A DNA stretch of 64,000 nt from Climacium dendroides (GCA_950106755.1 OX467082.1:124001-188000); one strand, 5' to 3'. Positions 44,441 to 55,374 are shown, counted from the first letter of the stretch. Notes: a model not told the origin generated them from the letters alone. Numbers and translations: made by a program.

Positions 44441-44880
44441 TTTAATTATTTCATTAAATATCCATACCTGTATTTTATTATTTAATTGTATACACAGCAT
44501 AAGTGATTCAGTTACTTAAATATGTACGCAGCTACTTAAATAGGTATGCAATTGCTTAAAATTTTTATGAATTATATGAACATTAATCAGTTAATTATTT
44601 TTGTAAGAAACATAAAGTAATTAACTTATGTAAATAGTATTTGGTACATGATTATTTTTTAAATACCTAATTAATTAATTTCTAAATTAACTAATCAATT
44701 CGTCATTTAATTAAAAAATTAACTAAATGATTCACTTTTAATTAATTAATTAAATTCACTATTTTACTAATTTCCTAACTTATTCAAACACTGACTAATT
44801 AGTTAGCCAACTAATTAAGTAGCTGATTAAAAAAAAAAAATTGTTATTGTTTAGATAATTAATAAAAATTGATTAATTAT
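44441..44880. repeat. TTAATTAA-rich low-complexity stretch
   Basis: Dense TTAAT/TTAATTAA motifs with short phrases repeated ('acttaaatatgtacgcagct', 'acttaaataggtatgcaatt'). No coding. Confidence 0.6.
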
Positions 44881-45039
44881 ACCTATCCTATTGAATGTGT
44901 TCCCTAAACTGATTGCAATCAAAAAATATCAGTGTTTTCCTCTTTAGCCTTGATTGAAGTTCAATATTTCACATTGAAACTAATACAAACTATTTCACTA
45001 ATGGTAATTCTAACACGCCAAGGAAAAAATCTTTCGAGC

Positions 45040-45180
45040 TACAGTCCCGTGCTCAAGGTCCAGTACCCCCAGCAGTCCAGCTTAATGGAAAGCACCCGCG
45101 CGCACTGGACCTCCCGACTGACCTCTGGTCCCCATCCAGCTCCTGGATGTCCAGGAGCGCAATGGAAACAGGCTCTTAAA
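45040..45180. repeat. Family F right terminus, GC-rich
   Basis: 'gctcctggatgtccaggagc' is itself palindromic; read inverted from 45178 the sequence is TTAAGAGCCTGTTTCCATTG, matching TTAGAGCTCGTTTCCATTG at 42385. 42385-45178 may therefore be one TIR element. Confidence 0.5.
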
Positions 45181-45189
45181 GGATTAGTG

Positions 45190-45828
45190 GCAGACATGGC
45201 TAACCCACTAATTAAAGTAAGTGATTGAGCAAATGGTGGTACCCAGGGTTTTTTTTAGGCAATTAAATGCCCAATTTCTCCAAAATGAAAAGGGCTACAT
45301 CAAGCCTATAGAAAAAAAAGGGGGAAAACCACTCTAAAAATGCCAAACTAAAATATAATCCTACACACTGTTGCCACAAAGCTTCAAAAATCTCATTTCA
45401 TTTGTGATGTAGAGCCAAAATATTCAAAATTTGCATATAAAAATTATATATCCAAAATTGCATACATAAAATTGGCCTCCTTTAATTCAAACTCCCATAA
45501 TGAAAGAGCCAATAGACTCTAGACCTTGATTTAAGAAAGGCCACATAACCATTTGTCCGAAAACCAAAAAACAAACCCTGGTGGTACCAGTCTTGGGCTA
45601 ACGGATACTCAGACTGAGAGTATTGGTCAAACTGCAAGGACCCGGCCAAGTCAATGAACTTGACCTGCCACCCCATACGAAGACTTGGTTGAGTCAGCTG
45701 ACTGAAGAACCAGGTGTTACCAGGGTATAAGGAGACAAAACTTGCCCTTGTCATGTCGTGTCTGAGTCCGTCGGGCCAGGCCGCTCCAATGATCGGGAAA
45801 AATTGGCAGTTAGTTAATTCGGGATAAA
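45190..45828. other. Intergenic with one 120-codon minus frame, not called
   Basis: 45482-45844 minus is open for 120 codons (Trp/Phe/Tyr-rich) and its right half is GC-richer. No motif or second exon was found. It could be an element-derived exon remnant. The start codon lies inside the K1 border. Confidence 0.3.
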
Positions 45829-46245
45829 AGGTAGAACCACCCATAACGGATCATTTGAGCACATCTGGATATGATTTAGGATAGTACAAGGCATGCCAAA
45901 TATTTTCAGAGGTGCAATGATAAAAATGATGGGGATTGCAAAAACTTTGGTACTTCTATCACATAAATTGAAATTACTATGAATTTTGAAAGGCTAAAGT
46001 TGAACTTGATCCATGATCAATATAGAGAGTCATTCAATTCTAATCATTCAAGAACTACTTTCCCATTCATTACTTACTACTTCCTTGCTCACTTATGTGT
46101 CATTGAATTATTAGCCCAAACCTTGAAAAAGTACAAAACACACATTCCAAGGGGAAAATGGAAATCCATTCCAATCTTGATTGGGAATACAAAACCCTAT
46201 TGATTGCCCATGGGGCAGTGATTGGTAATGGGTGGTTTTACCTTA
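45829..46245 (+). mobile_element. MITE K1, left member of an inverted pair
   Basis: Ends AAGGTAGAACCACCCATAAC (left) and, inverted, AAGGTAAAACCACCCATTAC (right). The interior is nearly identical, inverted, to 46666-47087, so a 75-codon frame at 45979-46203 is mirrored at 46710-46934 with a single residue difference. Repeat, not gene. Confidence 0.78.
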
Positions 46246-46665
46246 AAACTAGTTGCAATTTGAAAGTATCAGCAAAAAGTCAATGAAATTTTTTAATAAA
46301 ATTTCTATTTTGAATATAAAAAAAAGAAATAGCTAGACATTTTGCTTGAAAAATAAGCTCCATTTGAGAAGTAATGGAAATAAATTGGAAAAACTTAAAA
46401 AGTTTCTCAAACATTGGGCCACTCGCAGCTGGTTAGTTTGTATTTTACATTCATTGCAATGGAATTTCATTTCATTTGTGAAATTTAAAAAAAACAAAAC
46501 ACTTGCTCTTGTACTTTCTTTCATTGTTTCCAAAAAAAAATTCACCTTGTAATCCCCAACTTTTACTCTGAATATTCTTGCTTTAAGAGAGCCAATTGTT
46601 AGATCAAAGTACTTTATGTGAAATGTATGAGCTTTCTGAGCAAAGCAGTGTGAGCTAGTGCAACA
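46246..46665. other. Spacer between K1 and K2, with LINE-tail traces
   Basis: Holds a gamma-like tail at about 46425-46495 ('actcgcagctgg', 'gcaatggaatttcatttcat', A-run) and a second A-rich end near 46540. No gene. Confidence 0.45.
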
Positions 46666-47087
46666 TTTAAGGTAAAACCACCCATTACCAATCACTACCC
46701 CATTGGCAATCAATAGGGTTTTGTATTCCCAATCAAGATTGGAATGGATTTCCATTTTCCCCTTGGAATGTGTGTTTTGTACTTTTTCAAGGTTTGGGCT
46801 AATAATTCAATGACACATAAGTGAGCAAGGAAGTAGTAAGTAATGAATGGGAAAGTAGTTCTTGAATGATTAGAATTGAATGACTCTTTGTATTGATCAT
46901 GGATCAAGTTCAACTTTAGCCTTTCAAAATTCATAGTAATTTCAATTTATGTGATAAAAGTACCACAGTTTTTGCAATCCCCATCATTTCTATCATTGCA
47001 CCTCTAAAAATATTTGCCATGCCTTGCACTATCCTAAATCATATCCAGATGTGCTTAAATGATTGGTTCTGGGTTGTTCTACTTTAC
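46666..47087 (-). mobile_element. MITE K2, right member of the inverted pair
   Basis: Starts AAGGTAAAACCACCCATTAC and ends, inverted, with AGTAGAACAACCCAGAACC. Reverse complement of K1 at very high similarity. Together K1-spacer-K2 can fold into a stem of about 400 bp with a 420-nt loop. Confidence 0.78.
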
Positions 47088-47089
47088 TA

Positions 47090-47865
47090 AGGTGTAAGTT
47101 CATGGGAGCAGGAAATGGGAGGTGTTAAGTCCTACCCATGAAATGAGTCCCATGGACTAGATTTATCCCACAGGAAAATGCAAGAATTTTTTATTTTTTC
47201 CACAAATTTTTTTTGCAAATTTTGAATTCATATTTGCAATCAAAGACCCCAAATTAGTAGGGGGAGGGGTTGGAAAAAACCCTAGTGACAACCCAAATGT
47301 AAGTGACTTTCTTTACTTCTACCCCCAAACCCCCCAACTTACCCTGATGGGCCCATTTTGTGGGCACGATTTAACATCTTATGGAATTTAGGATGGCAAC
47401 CTCTCAGATTCTGAAACTCCAACATTCTTTCTTGTTTTATTCTTGAATTATCCTACTATATGATGGTTAGTTTATCAAATGTGACACCAATAACAAGCTT
47501 CATAGATTGAAGACACCTTGTCTACTACCTTACTTGACATTGTGATGTTGCATGGATCCTGGGGACAAGTGAGATCTACAGACTCATTGACAAATTTATC
47601 ACAAAAAGTTGAATTCAAGATTAAGACAACTTGATTATTGGGGACACTTACAAATATGTGGATTGTGCATGTAGTTTGGTGATAGAATGCGATAGAGGAA
47701 AAGAATTAGTGTATGTAAATAGTGCAGATGATAAGCATTGCTTTAAATATTATTCTAGGTAAAACTTATGAATGTTCATCTTCATGATGCTATGAAAAAA
47801 ATAGTAATGGAAGAATTAATATATTCTATGCTACTAAAAGTTTAGTGCTTACATGAGTATGCTTG
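47090..47865. other. Intergenic; part is an older dispersed repeat
   Basis: 47185-47290 ('ttttgcaaattttgaattc', 'tttgcaatcaaaga') resembles 58630-58672 plus 59173-59200, i.e. the target site of element M. No gene. Confidence 0.4.
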
Positions 47866-47882
47866 AAAAGATATGGTAGGAA

Positions 47883-47964
47883 ATCCTTACCTAAGTTGAG
47901 GTCTTTGGTTATGTATATTGTTTCCCCTTGCAATGGAAATTGTCCATTTGTTCAAAAAAAGAAA
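47883..47964 (+). mobile_element. 82-bp LINE tail (type beta) with 17-bp target duplication
   Basis: aaaagatatg(g/t)taggaa at 47866-47882 and 47965-47981, one mismatch. The insert carries 'ttgcaatggaaattgtcc', 'atttgttc' and an A-run. Confidence 0.78.
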
Positions 47965-47981
47965 AAAAGATATGTTAGGAA

Positions 47982-48959
47982 TAGCCTTGCAATGGGATGT
48001 CCCTCCCACCCTCCCAGCAGTTCCTAAACTTGTAATTGTGACCACTTTCCAAAATTAGTCTAGATGGATTCTTTCTTAAATTTTTGATATATTAGTAAAC
48101 ACCCTATTGAATCACTTCTTCAATCATATTTGGATTTTTTAATTGGGCAAACCACCTTCATTCAATTGCACACACTATTTTCAAATACAATGGTACCATT
48201 TTATATTCTTACTAGTATAGTCAGAATCTAAATGGTTGACATTGCAACAACTTGACTATGAAATTGAGTTTGAGAAGGTTGGTACTACATTAAAACATAA
48301 TAATGATTTTTCAATTTCAATAAATGCCACCATGTAGCTTGTCTACATGAAAAAAGTTGTATTCATCCTTTTATAATTTTGAAAGATACTTTTGAATTAC
48401 TTTTGCAAGCATATTGCTTGAAAACAAAAGATCCACCTTTGGGTCAAAATGGATAAGAAATACAACTTTTATAAGTCTAGCAAAGAAACAATTGTTATGT
48501 TCAGTAAGGAAACAATTGCTATGTTAATGTTTGACCATGAGGGTGTTGAAACATTAAAAATGTTTTAATTTTCTTTTTACAAGTCAAATCTAAAAAAGTT
48601 GGTGACCAAAAAAATATGCATAATTCCAATCAATTTATGGCTCTTCAAAATCTATTCCACAAGTTTTAAAAATGAACTTAGAATGTCGTTTTCATCCGAG
48701 GTCTAGTGTATGTGAGGCTCATTCCAAGAGCTTTGAACACTGTAGAAAGTCAAGATTGCACTTGGTACCCTTGCACAAATCTCTTATAAAGAAATCATTG
48801 TCATTTATTTTCAAGATTGGATTTTTGGTGCTAAAACTAGACTCCAAAAAGAACCTTTACAAAATTTGAATTATCTAAAATCAACAAATTTGTTAGGACT
48901 TATTTAGCCTCAAAGTTTTGCAAACACCATATTTTGGTGCTATGGCCATTTTGAGGTTG
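47982..48959. other. AT-rich intergenic, no gene seen
   Basis: No frame or repeat match recognised beyond short homopolymers. Confidence 0.3.
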
Positions 48960-49110
48960 AGTTATGCCCATCCATTCCATTTTTTAACATGTGCTCACTA
49001 ATTGCTTGCCTCGCCCATGCCACTTGCAGCTGGGTTCTTGTTTTTAATTTTTCCCTTTTACAATAAGGTTCCTTCACTTTGTGTTAGAATTTTTTTTTTA
49101 AATTAAAAAA
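48960..49110 (+). mobile_element. LINE tail, type delta
   Basis: 'cttgcagctgggttcttg' ... 'aaggttccttcactttgtgt', as at 13190-13290. The end is A/T-rich. Confidence 0.6.
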
Positions 49111-49229
49111 TTAAAAATCCAATGGCACCTATTTGACATGCTCACATGCCTTCTAGCATGCACATGAAATGATATGATGTACCCTATCATTGTTCCCTTC
49201 CATGTGAACTCAGTAGGGAAAATAATGGA

Positions 49230-49378
49230 AATGAAAGAGAATATGCAAGGTTTGTTTTTTCCCATTGTTCAAAAGGCTTTAGCTTGTAGGAGGTTATTCA
49301 AATTTTCTAAATTCTATAGAAAAATTTCTTGTAGTAAAGGCTTCCTTTATTTGTGTAAATTTATTAAAAAAAATTCAA
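49230..49378 (+). mobile_element. LINE tail, type delta (second)
   Basis: 'ttcttgtagtaaaggcttcc' then 'tttatttgtgt' and A-rich end, close to 15050-15105. The 71-codon frame over it is not a gene. Confidence 0.5.
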
Positions 49379-49853
49379 TAGAAAATTGAGATTTTGGAAT
49401 GTGAAAAGATAAGTTTCAATATTTTTTATTTTTTATATATTAAAAAAAAATGGTACTTTTGAGTGTTATTAACCAAAAATTATCTTTGATTCTTTAGGGA
49501 TTAATAAACACTTTATCTATTGACAAAATTTTCAATAAGTTATGGAAATCATCTATTGCAGGATGTTATTATACATGTAGATTTTGCCTTAAAAACCCTC
49601 ATGCATTAAGGGGGTTATTCAATAAAGACGTGAAGGACTTGAAGTGTTTGATGGATGAATTTTTGAACAATGTAAAAACAAACAATGCACTTATTCATTT
49701 AAAAAGCTAACAATTTTTTGCTTGATTGCCATAGTCATAATGTCACATGCTTTTACAATCAATTATTAAAGAATATGGCCTCCCATAATCACGACAGTCA
49801 ATCAGATGCTATGGTTATTGGACTAATAGGTGTATTCTTTTTTAAACAATGAA
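49379..49853. other. AT-rich intergenic, nothing recognised
   Basis: Short homopolymers and no coding frame between the delta tail and the nested LINE pair. Confidence 0.3.
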
Positions 49854-49867
49854 CAATAAAGTCATCT

Positions 49868-50298
49868 TTAGGAAAGCTACTCTTTTTTTTTTTTTTTTTT
49901 TGAACAAATGTCTAACCATTGCACTAAAAAGAGATCCAAAACAAACAACCTCCAAGCCACAAGGATTGGAAAAGAAGAGAAAGGGAAAGGCACTCTTGAC
50001 CATGGAAGAATGGCTTGGTTCTACACAATGTTATTATGTGGCAAACTCTCAACTAAATTGGAGAAGTAACTTAGGAAATTCAATGGCACCTGACTTTGTA
50101 CACCATTTTTTGATTCTAGAGATGGCAAAGTCATCACTTGGAACTTGAAGAAACCCAATTGTGTTTCCTTCATGTAGTTTTAGTCTCGTTTGTGTTGTGA
50201 TTTGTCTATGGTCCTGTAGGATTTTGACCCTTGGCTTTCCATTGTTTGTTCACGGTTTTGTCTTCCAATAAACTCTAGGTTTCCAAAAAACCAAAAAC
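49868..50298 (+). mobile_element. LINE 3' end (type zeta) with exact 14-bp target duplication and a nested LINE tail
   Basis: caataaagtcatct at 49854-49867 and 50299-50312. After removal of the nested tail the frame reads ALLDHGRMAWFYTML ... TPFFDSRDGKVITWNLKKPNC ... stop, the same C-terminal block as 13959-14246. The 3' UTR ends 'aataaactctaggtttcc' plus A's. Confidence 0.82.
49883..49983 (-). mobile_element. LINE tail (type alpha) nested inside the zeta LINE
   Basis: T-run, then antisense 'aaatgtctaaccattgc' and 'aacaacctccaagccacaag'. Flanked by ggaaagctactc (49871-49882) and ggaaaggcactc (49984-49995), 10 of 12 identical. Confidence 0.72.
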
Positions 50299-50347
50299 CA
50301 ATAAAGTCATCTATTGTAAACTTTTAGTCCTTAGCATTATTTCATGG

Positions 50348-51298
50348 TTAATTCCTAAAGGACCAAGCTTTGTTTTTACCATAACCACTCCAAAACTACC
50401 ATTTATAGTACAGGTACTAAAGTTTGGAAAAAAAACCCATATTTGGACACATGTAACCTTAGAATCTTGTAACAAGATTGTTCAAAAAGTTGTGGAAAAA
50501 ATTCCAAAATTTTCCACCTTGTAGATTGCAAGGTATTAGTGTTTGAAGTGACAAATATCCATTATTTATCCCTGAAAAAATCTAGGTGGCTGCACTTTAG
50601 AAGGCCACATCTATATGATAAAATATCCAAAATGGTTGCAATTCTTTGGATTTGTTCTTGAAGTCAAGTTGGCTACATGCTTCAAAATTTTTAAATCATT
50701 TGGAGTTGTATAACATATAGGAAAAAAATAGTAAGTAGAAAGTGGTATGTAATGGTTTAAAATACTAAATTGTCAATAATTTATTTAGGGAATTGAAAAA
50801 TGAAAATTCCAATGCCTATAATGTTGTGATAAACAATCTACACCCAATGTTTTTTTGTGTTTTTTTTCAAAAATATTGAAATTTCAGTTAAACAATGAAT
50901 TTCAAAGTTTATTTTAGAGTAGTTAATCAAAAATTGCTTGTAAACAAATAATCCCTGTAACTTTAGACTCATTGATCAAAATGGAATAATTCAAAGCTTC
51001 CCACCTACATATAAATCTAGAGAATTAGTTTCAAATTTTAATTTTCAAAAGAAGTGATTTTTGAAGAAGTTATTTGAGCTCCTTGAGTTGCCAACCAAGC
51101 AATGAAAATCACATATCATGCAATACCTTTTTAAGTATGTACTCAAAAATTATGAAAATTGTTGGACCTTAAAACTACTTTTTGTACACATATTGTGTAA
51201 AAATTTCAAAGAAAATAAATGAAAACTCCATCTATAATGAGCTATCCAAAAATCACTATATTGCCAAAAAAAACACAACTTGGTCCTTTAGGAGTTAA
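50348..51298. mobile_element. TTAA-family B element, copy B4 (complete, 951 bp)
   Basis: The left end TTAATTCCTAAAGGACCAAG and the inverted right end TTAACTCCTAAAGGACCAAG differ at one of 20 positions, and pairing continues to about 29 bp. TTAA at both borders. The interior matches, inverted, B1 (5226-5541 plus 6837-7445), B2 and B5. No frame over 60 codons, so non-autonomous. TTAA target plus CC-starting TIRs is the piggyBac pattern; superfamily assignment is an inference. Confidence 0.78.
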
Positions 51299-52300
51299 AG
51301 AACCTTGAAATACTATTGAAGATAGGAAAAAACATTGTTTGAAGAATACTATGCTCAAATTTGTATAATAGATTTTTTTTTTTGCTATTGATTTTTGGAT
51401 AGTTTTTTAATTACCTTTTCAAAGAAAAATATTGGAAATTCCCTTACTATGGTCAAAATAAGTTTCCTAGAGGGTGAGTTAGCTATAAAAATGAGAACTT
51501 GAATCCAACTAAAACATGAGGTTTTTACAATTACAAATCTATCAAGTCTAGTTTTTAATCTAATTTGGAAAATTTGGAAATTTTTAATATTATATTATAG
51601 CAATATGAAATTTGAACCTACAACCATTGTTTGTTGATTTTGGCTAGTTTTAAAGTGACACTCCAACTTTAATTATTATATAGGCACCATGACATTATGT
51701 ACAATAACATATATCAATGACAAACCTTCCAATTTTCTAGTTATTTCACATTCAATACGAATTTCTTTCATTTCTTTCCTTAACAATTTTACACTGATTT
51801 CAAATCTTCAAACTTTTAGGACTTTTAGAAGACATGTCATAATACTTCATATATGAAAAATAATTACAAAATGTTTCATTCATATCTAGTTGCACAATGG
51901 CAACAAATAGTGCAGTGAATGAGATGGTAAAAATTAGTAACAATTATCTTTGTTTTTTAAATGCTAGAATGGCAATTTTTAAAAATTTGGTGAAACAATT
52001 TTTTTCTTCATTCATCCATCTTTTGGATGGATTTTTTGAACAATTCTTACTCTTTTTCATTAAAATTATGCAACTTCATCCATAATTTTAATAAAAGTGA
52101 AAAATCCATGGCAAAAAAGATTACTTTTTTCTATTGCAAAGTAGACATTTGAAATGGTGCCAAAGAAAAAAAGAATTTTTCACCAATTTTACCTTCCATC
52201 TCACTCTTTGATAAAGCTAATCCCACAGTCCATGTGGAATCCACACTGTCCTTTTCTGCCAATTTGGAATCTATTATAGAACTTGGCTTGCCATATGGCG
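51299..52300. other. AT-rich intergenic, no gene seen
   Basis: Nothing recognised. Small frames at 51897-52085 and 52131-52316 have no features. Confidence 0.3.
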
Positions 52301-52680
52301 TTTTAGGCCTACGCACATGAGGGCTTAGAAGCCCTCATATGGGGGCGGGAAGTTGGGGGTGAGCCCAAACTCACCTTCAAGCACATCCAGCCTCACGAAA
52401 ACTACGACCCTCCCACTCATACACACCCGGCTCCATTGGGCCTGAAGCCTGGCCCTAGAGGTCCAGCCCGTCCACACTCATTGGGATATGCCACACCCCT
52501 TTTAATATGGCGCCCTTTCCCCTTTCCATTTGGAAAGGAAGGAAGGAGGGTGGCTAGGTGGGGTTCCCCAGCTAGGAGAAGGAGTTCCCCGTTCCCCAAG
52601 GCAACAAACTACCACAAAGCACAGCCTAGTATAGCCTAGCACGCCCCCACCATTGCATGGGGAACTCTAAGTGTTAAGAC
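52301..52680. other. GC-rich island, no gene recognised
   Basis: Contains short perfect hairpins ('tgagggcttagaagccctca' and 'cctttccatttggaaagg') and overlapping 60-67 codon frames on both strands. Composition like the family F elements, suggesting a GC-rich MITE, but TIRs were not found. Confidence 0.35.
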
Positions 52681-52687
52681 CTTTCTT

Positions 52688-53195
52688 TTTGGCTTTCAGG
52701 AAAATAAATTTGGTTACAAAAATGGCAACCATTCGTGAAGTTTTTTGACCCTAAACTTTGAAGTTAAGTTTAACCCTTGAAGAATGGGCTGGTGGTGGAA
52801 ATCATGCATTTTGACACCATGTAACATCATCTACTTTGAATAAATCAAACATATTCATTGGAAGTAAAAGTACTAGAAAAGATATCCTCGTTTCACCCCT
52901 AACATTGACGATGAATACTTGCACTTCTATCCTAGAAAGATTGGTACTGTCCTATCATTTGGAAGATAGGAAATGTCTATCTTGTCTTTGAAGGGTTAAA
53001 AGGAAACTAGGATGAAATCATCAAATTGTAGATGAAAATAGAATTGTGCCCTTCTATTTTATGTGATATCTAGCTCTTACTATGACAATTTTCTATTCAA
53101 TATGTCAATAAATGTTGAAATTTGGAGCATCACTACAACATTTTACATTGCCACCTTGGCACTTTTTTTTAAATGGAAAAAAAGCTTTAACTCTA
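52688..53195 (+). repeat. Family D repeat, copy D1, split by MITE J1
   Basis: 52688-52769 plus 53000-53195 align with D2 at 58010-58275: 'tttggctttcagg/ttaggg', 'gtgaagttttttgacc', 'aaactttgaa', then 'gatgaaatcatcaaattg', 'aatgttgaaatttgga', 'acattttacattgccac'. Confidence 0.6.
52770..52999. mobile_element. TTAA-bounded 230-bp MITE J1
   Basis: TTAACCCTTGAAGAATG at the left and inverted right end TTAACCCTTCAAAGACAAG: 4-bp TTAA plus about 9-12 bp TIR. Absent from the same position of the paralogous repeat D2, which joins across it. Interior shared with J2 and J3. Confidence 0.72.
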
Positions 53196-53259
53196 TCATA
53201 CTTGAAGGTCAAAAGTGGGAGAAATTAAGTCATTTTGGGAAAGAAAAAGTGACACGTGT

Positions 53260-53526
53260 CAGCTTGTGAGTGGCCTGAAATGATGTTGACCTTTGAAAAT
53301 CTGACATGAACACTTCATTTTGCTGAATGGATACGGTAACTTCGAGCTTTGTAGGTTACTACAGTAGTCACCACTGCATACTATACGCCTCCTTCGCAGC
53401 ACTTGCCTCCCATTCCATTCCATCCCGTGACTGCCGTTCCCTTTCATCTCCATTCTCGTCATGGCTAGCTGCTCTCGCGTTTGTTCCGGCTCGAATAGTC
53501 CATCACCCGCCTGTGCTGGCCCTGTT
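53260..53526. other. GC-rich island, no gene recognised
   Basis: Minus 104-codon and plus 70-codon frames overlap on opposite strands, without motif. Composition contrast with flanks is strong. An isolated exon cannot be excluded. Confidence 0.3.
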
Positions 53527-53735
53527 ACTGAACCCTTGAAGATCGGACTGGAAATCGTGCATTTTGATACCATGTGAAGTCATCTACTTTGAATAACCTC
53601 AAAATATTCATTGGAAGTTAAAGTATTGTGAAACATCTTCCTTTTTCACTCCTAATATTGAGGATGAATAGTTGTACTTTTGTCCCATGAAAAGTATCTT
53701 TGTAATTCATCCATTGCAAACTGTCCTTGTCAACA
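53527..53735 (+). repeat. MITE J2
   Basis: 'gaacccttgaagat', 'gcattttgataccatgt', 'catctactttgaata', 'tattcattggaagt' and 'gaggatgaatagttgtact' follow J1 in order. The right end is eroded. Confidence 0.62.
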
Positions 53736-53841
53736 TATCAAGGAGATCTCCCATTCTCATTCACTATCTCATTCTCATGGAGTAAATTGTTCAATTCGGA
53801 ATCTACTTGAGTGTAGGTGACAACTTATCTTTCTTGTGATA

Positions 53842-53858
53842 GGGGGGGGGGGGGGGGG
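53842..53858. repeat. 17-G homopolymer
   Basis: Uninterrupted G run. Confidence 0.85.
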
Positions 53859-54134
53859 CACAACAATGTCCATGAGATGTCCATTCAAGCACACAATGAT
53901 TATAATATGAATATGAAAAGCCTTGCATTAAAGCTTGTAATGAGTGGTTAAGAAAAGTGAGGCTTGAAATTAGTGGTCATTTTCTTATGGTTGAAAATAG
54001 ATTTGCCTACATATCAAGAATGAAACAAATAAAATCTTCACAAAAAAACTTATGATGATTTTGTTTGTGAAGAATTTTAAAAAAAAAATTATGAATTCCA
54101 TCTAAAATCCTTCTTTCTACTCACGAATTTTTTT

Positions 54135-54240
54135 CTTGAACTTTTTTCATGCTACATATGGGCTAAATTGCTTATTTGATTGGAAATAGGTGATTATGTT
54201 GATAAGGGTTAACCTATAAACAATGCAAAGCCATTTTTTG
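54135..54240 (+). repeat. Repeat shared with 38660-38760
   Basis: 'gaacttttttcatg', 'ggaaataggtgatta' and 'gttgataagg' correspond to 38664-38735. A TTAA follows at the 'agggttaacc' near 54210. Confidence 0.5.
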
Positions 54241-54259
54241 GTTGATGAATGAGACAAAA

Positions 54260-55149
54260 TACCATTGTGTAGGATCAAAATGCAACTACTCATCCTCAAA
54301 ATTAGGTTTGGAAAGATAATATCTTGTACAATGATTTGATTTTCAATGAGTGTTTGGGTTTTCTTTTAGACCAATGATTTCATAATATCAAAATGATTTT
54401 CATGCTCAAGGGCTTATTGTTTAACTACTAATAGACCATTTGTTCATTGGGAGGACAACTTGAATTTTGGTGTAGGTATCTATGGTCTCAATTTTGGTTA
54501 TAAATTTTTGAAATATTTTTTGAAGATGTAATGACTAATGCTCTTTATAAGAATATAATCTTTTTCAATGGATACCTAGAAATAAAAGCTATTCCTGGAA
54601 ATGAAAGTTATACTCAAAAATGAGGCTATGATTGGAAAGACCAAACATAATATCAAAAATTTGTATTTTTTAAAATTTTGGTTTCTCCTATAGATTAAAC
54701 GTTTGATTATATAAAGAGCTTTGAATTCATTTCATTTGGATAAGTAATGTGAAAGTTGTTGACAATCTTGTTTTTTGGGCAATCTAAGCATCTTCTTGAA
54801 AAAACAACTTGTTGGACTCAATTCTCAATGCAATTTTTACAAAGAATAAAAAATAAAATCTCTTTTATGTTTTATTTTTCTTGCTAGAACAATCTCACCA
54901 TTATAACTAGTGCATTTTAATTCTATCTGAGAGATATTACTAGAAATTTAGATTTTTCTTCTATTTTTTTTATCTACTTTTACTCAATTTCTTTTTTGGA
55001 ATGTAAATGAAGTTTCCTTTCCTTCAACTTTTTTTCTTAGAGTGTGAATCCAATTATCAAGCACAAAAATACTAAGCTCAAAATTTGTAGTGCAAAAAAA
55101 TTAAATTAAGAAGGTTTATACTAATGATCAATTAATCTAATTCCACAAC
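54260..55149. other. AT-rich intergenic with an antisense J trace
   Basis: 54270-54335 ('gcaactactcatcctcaa', 'gataatatcttgtacaatg') is the reverse complement of part of MITE J. The remainder shows nothing. Confidence 0.35.
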
Positions 55150-55374
55150 TTGAAAAAACACTAGCTTTTCTTTCTTTTTAAATATAGATATCTTGCAATC
55201 TCTATGGTCAGAATTTTTAAAATTTCTTACACTTATTTTTGTAATAGATAGATGTAAGATCCTTTGGTTAGGTATTTTTTTTAAAAAGGTTAATTTTTTT
55301 TCTTTGCAATAGAAATGGCAATTTGGGGTTTTCATTTTGACAAAAAAATTAAAGGCTTTAGTCCTTTGGAAGTT
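55150..55374 (+). repeat. Family B right-end fragment, copy B6, ending at TTAA
   Basis: 'gatatcttgcaat', 'taagatcctttggttag', 'ggcaatttgggg', 'ttagtcctttggaagttaa'. The inverted end reads TTAACTTCCAAAGGAC, close to the B4 terminus. Confidence 0.55.

Noticed and set aside
42547..44445. Open frames of 450-632 codons on both strands
   Set aside because: They are readings of the C/A tract and the (CAAA)n microsatellite; a 4-bp unit without stops keeps all frames open.
45979..46934. Two near-identical 74-75 codon frames in opposite orientations
   Set aside because: They are mirror images produced by the inverted MITE pair K1/K2; no start context or conservation suggests a gene.
53327..53573. Small gene in the GC island
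   Set aside because: Frames on both strands are similar in length (70 and 104 codons) and carry no motif; kept only as a composition anomaly.
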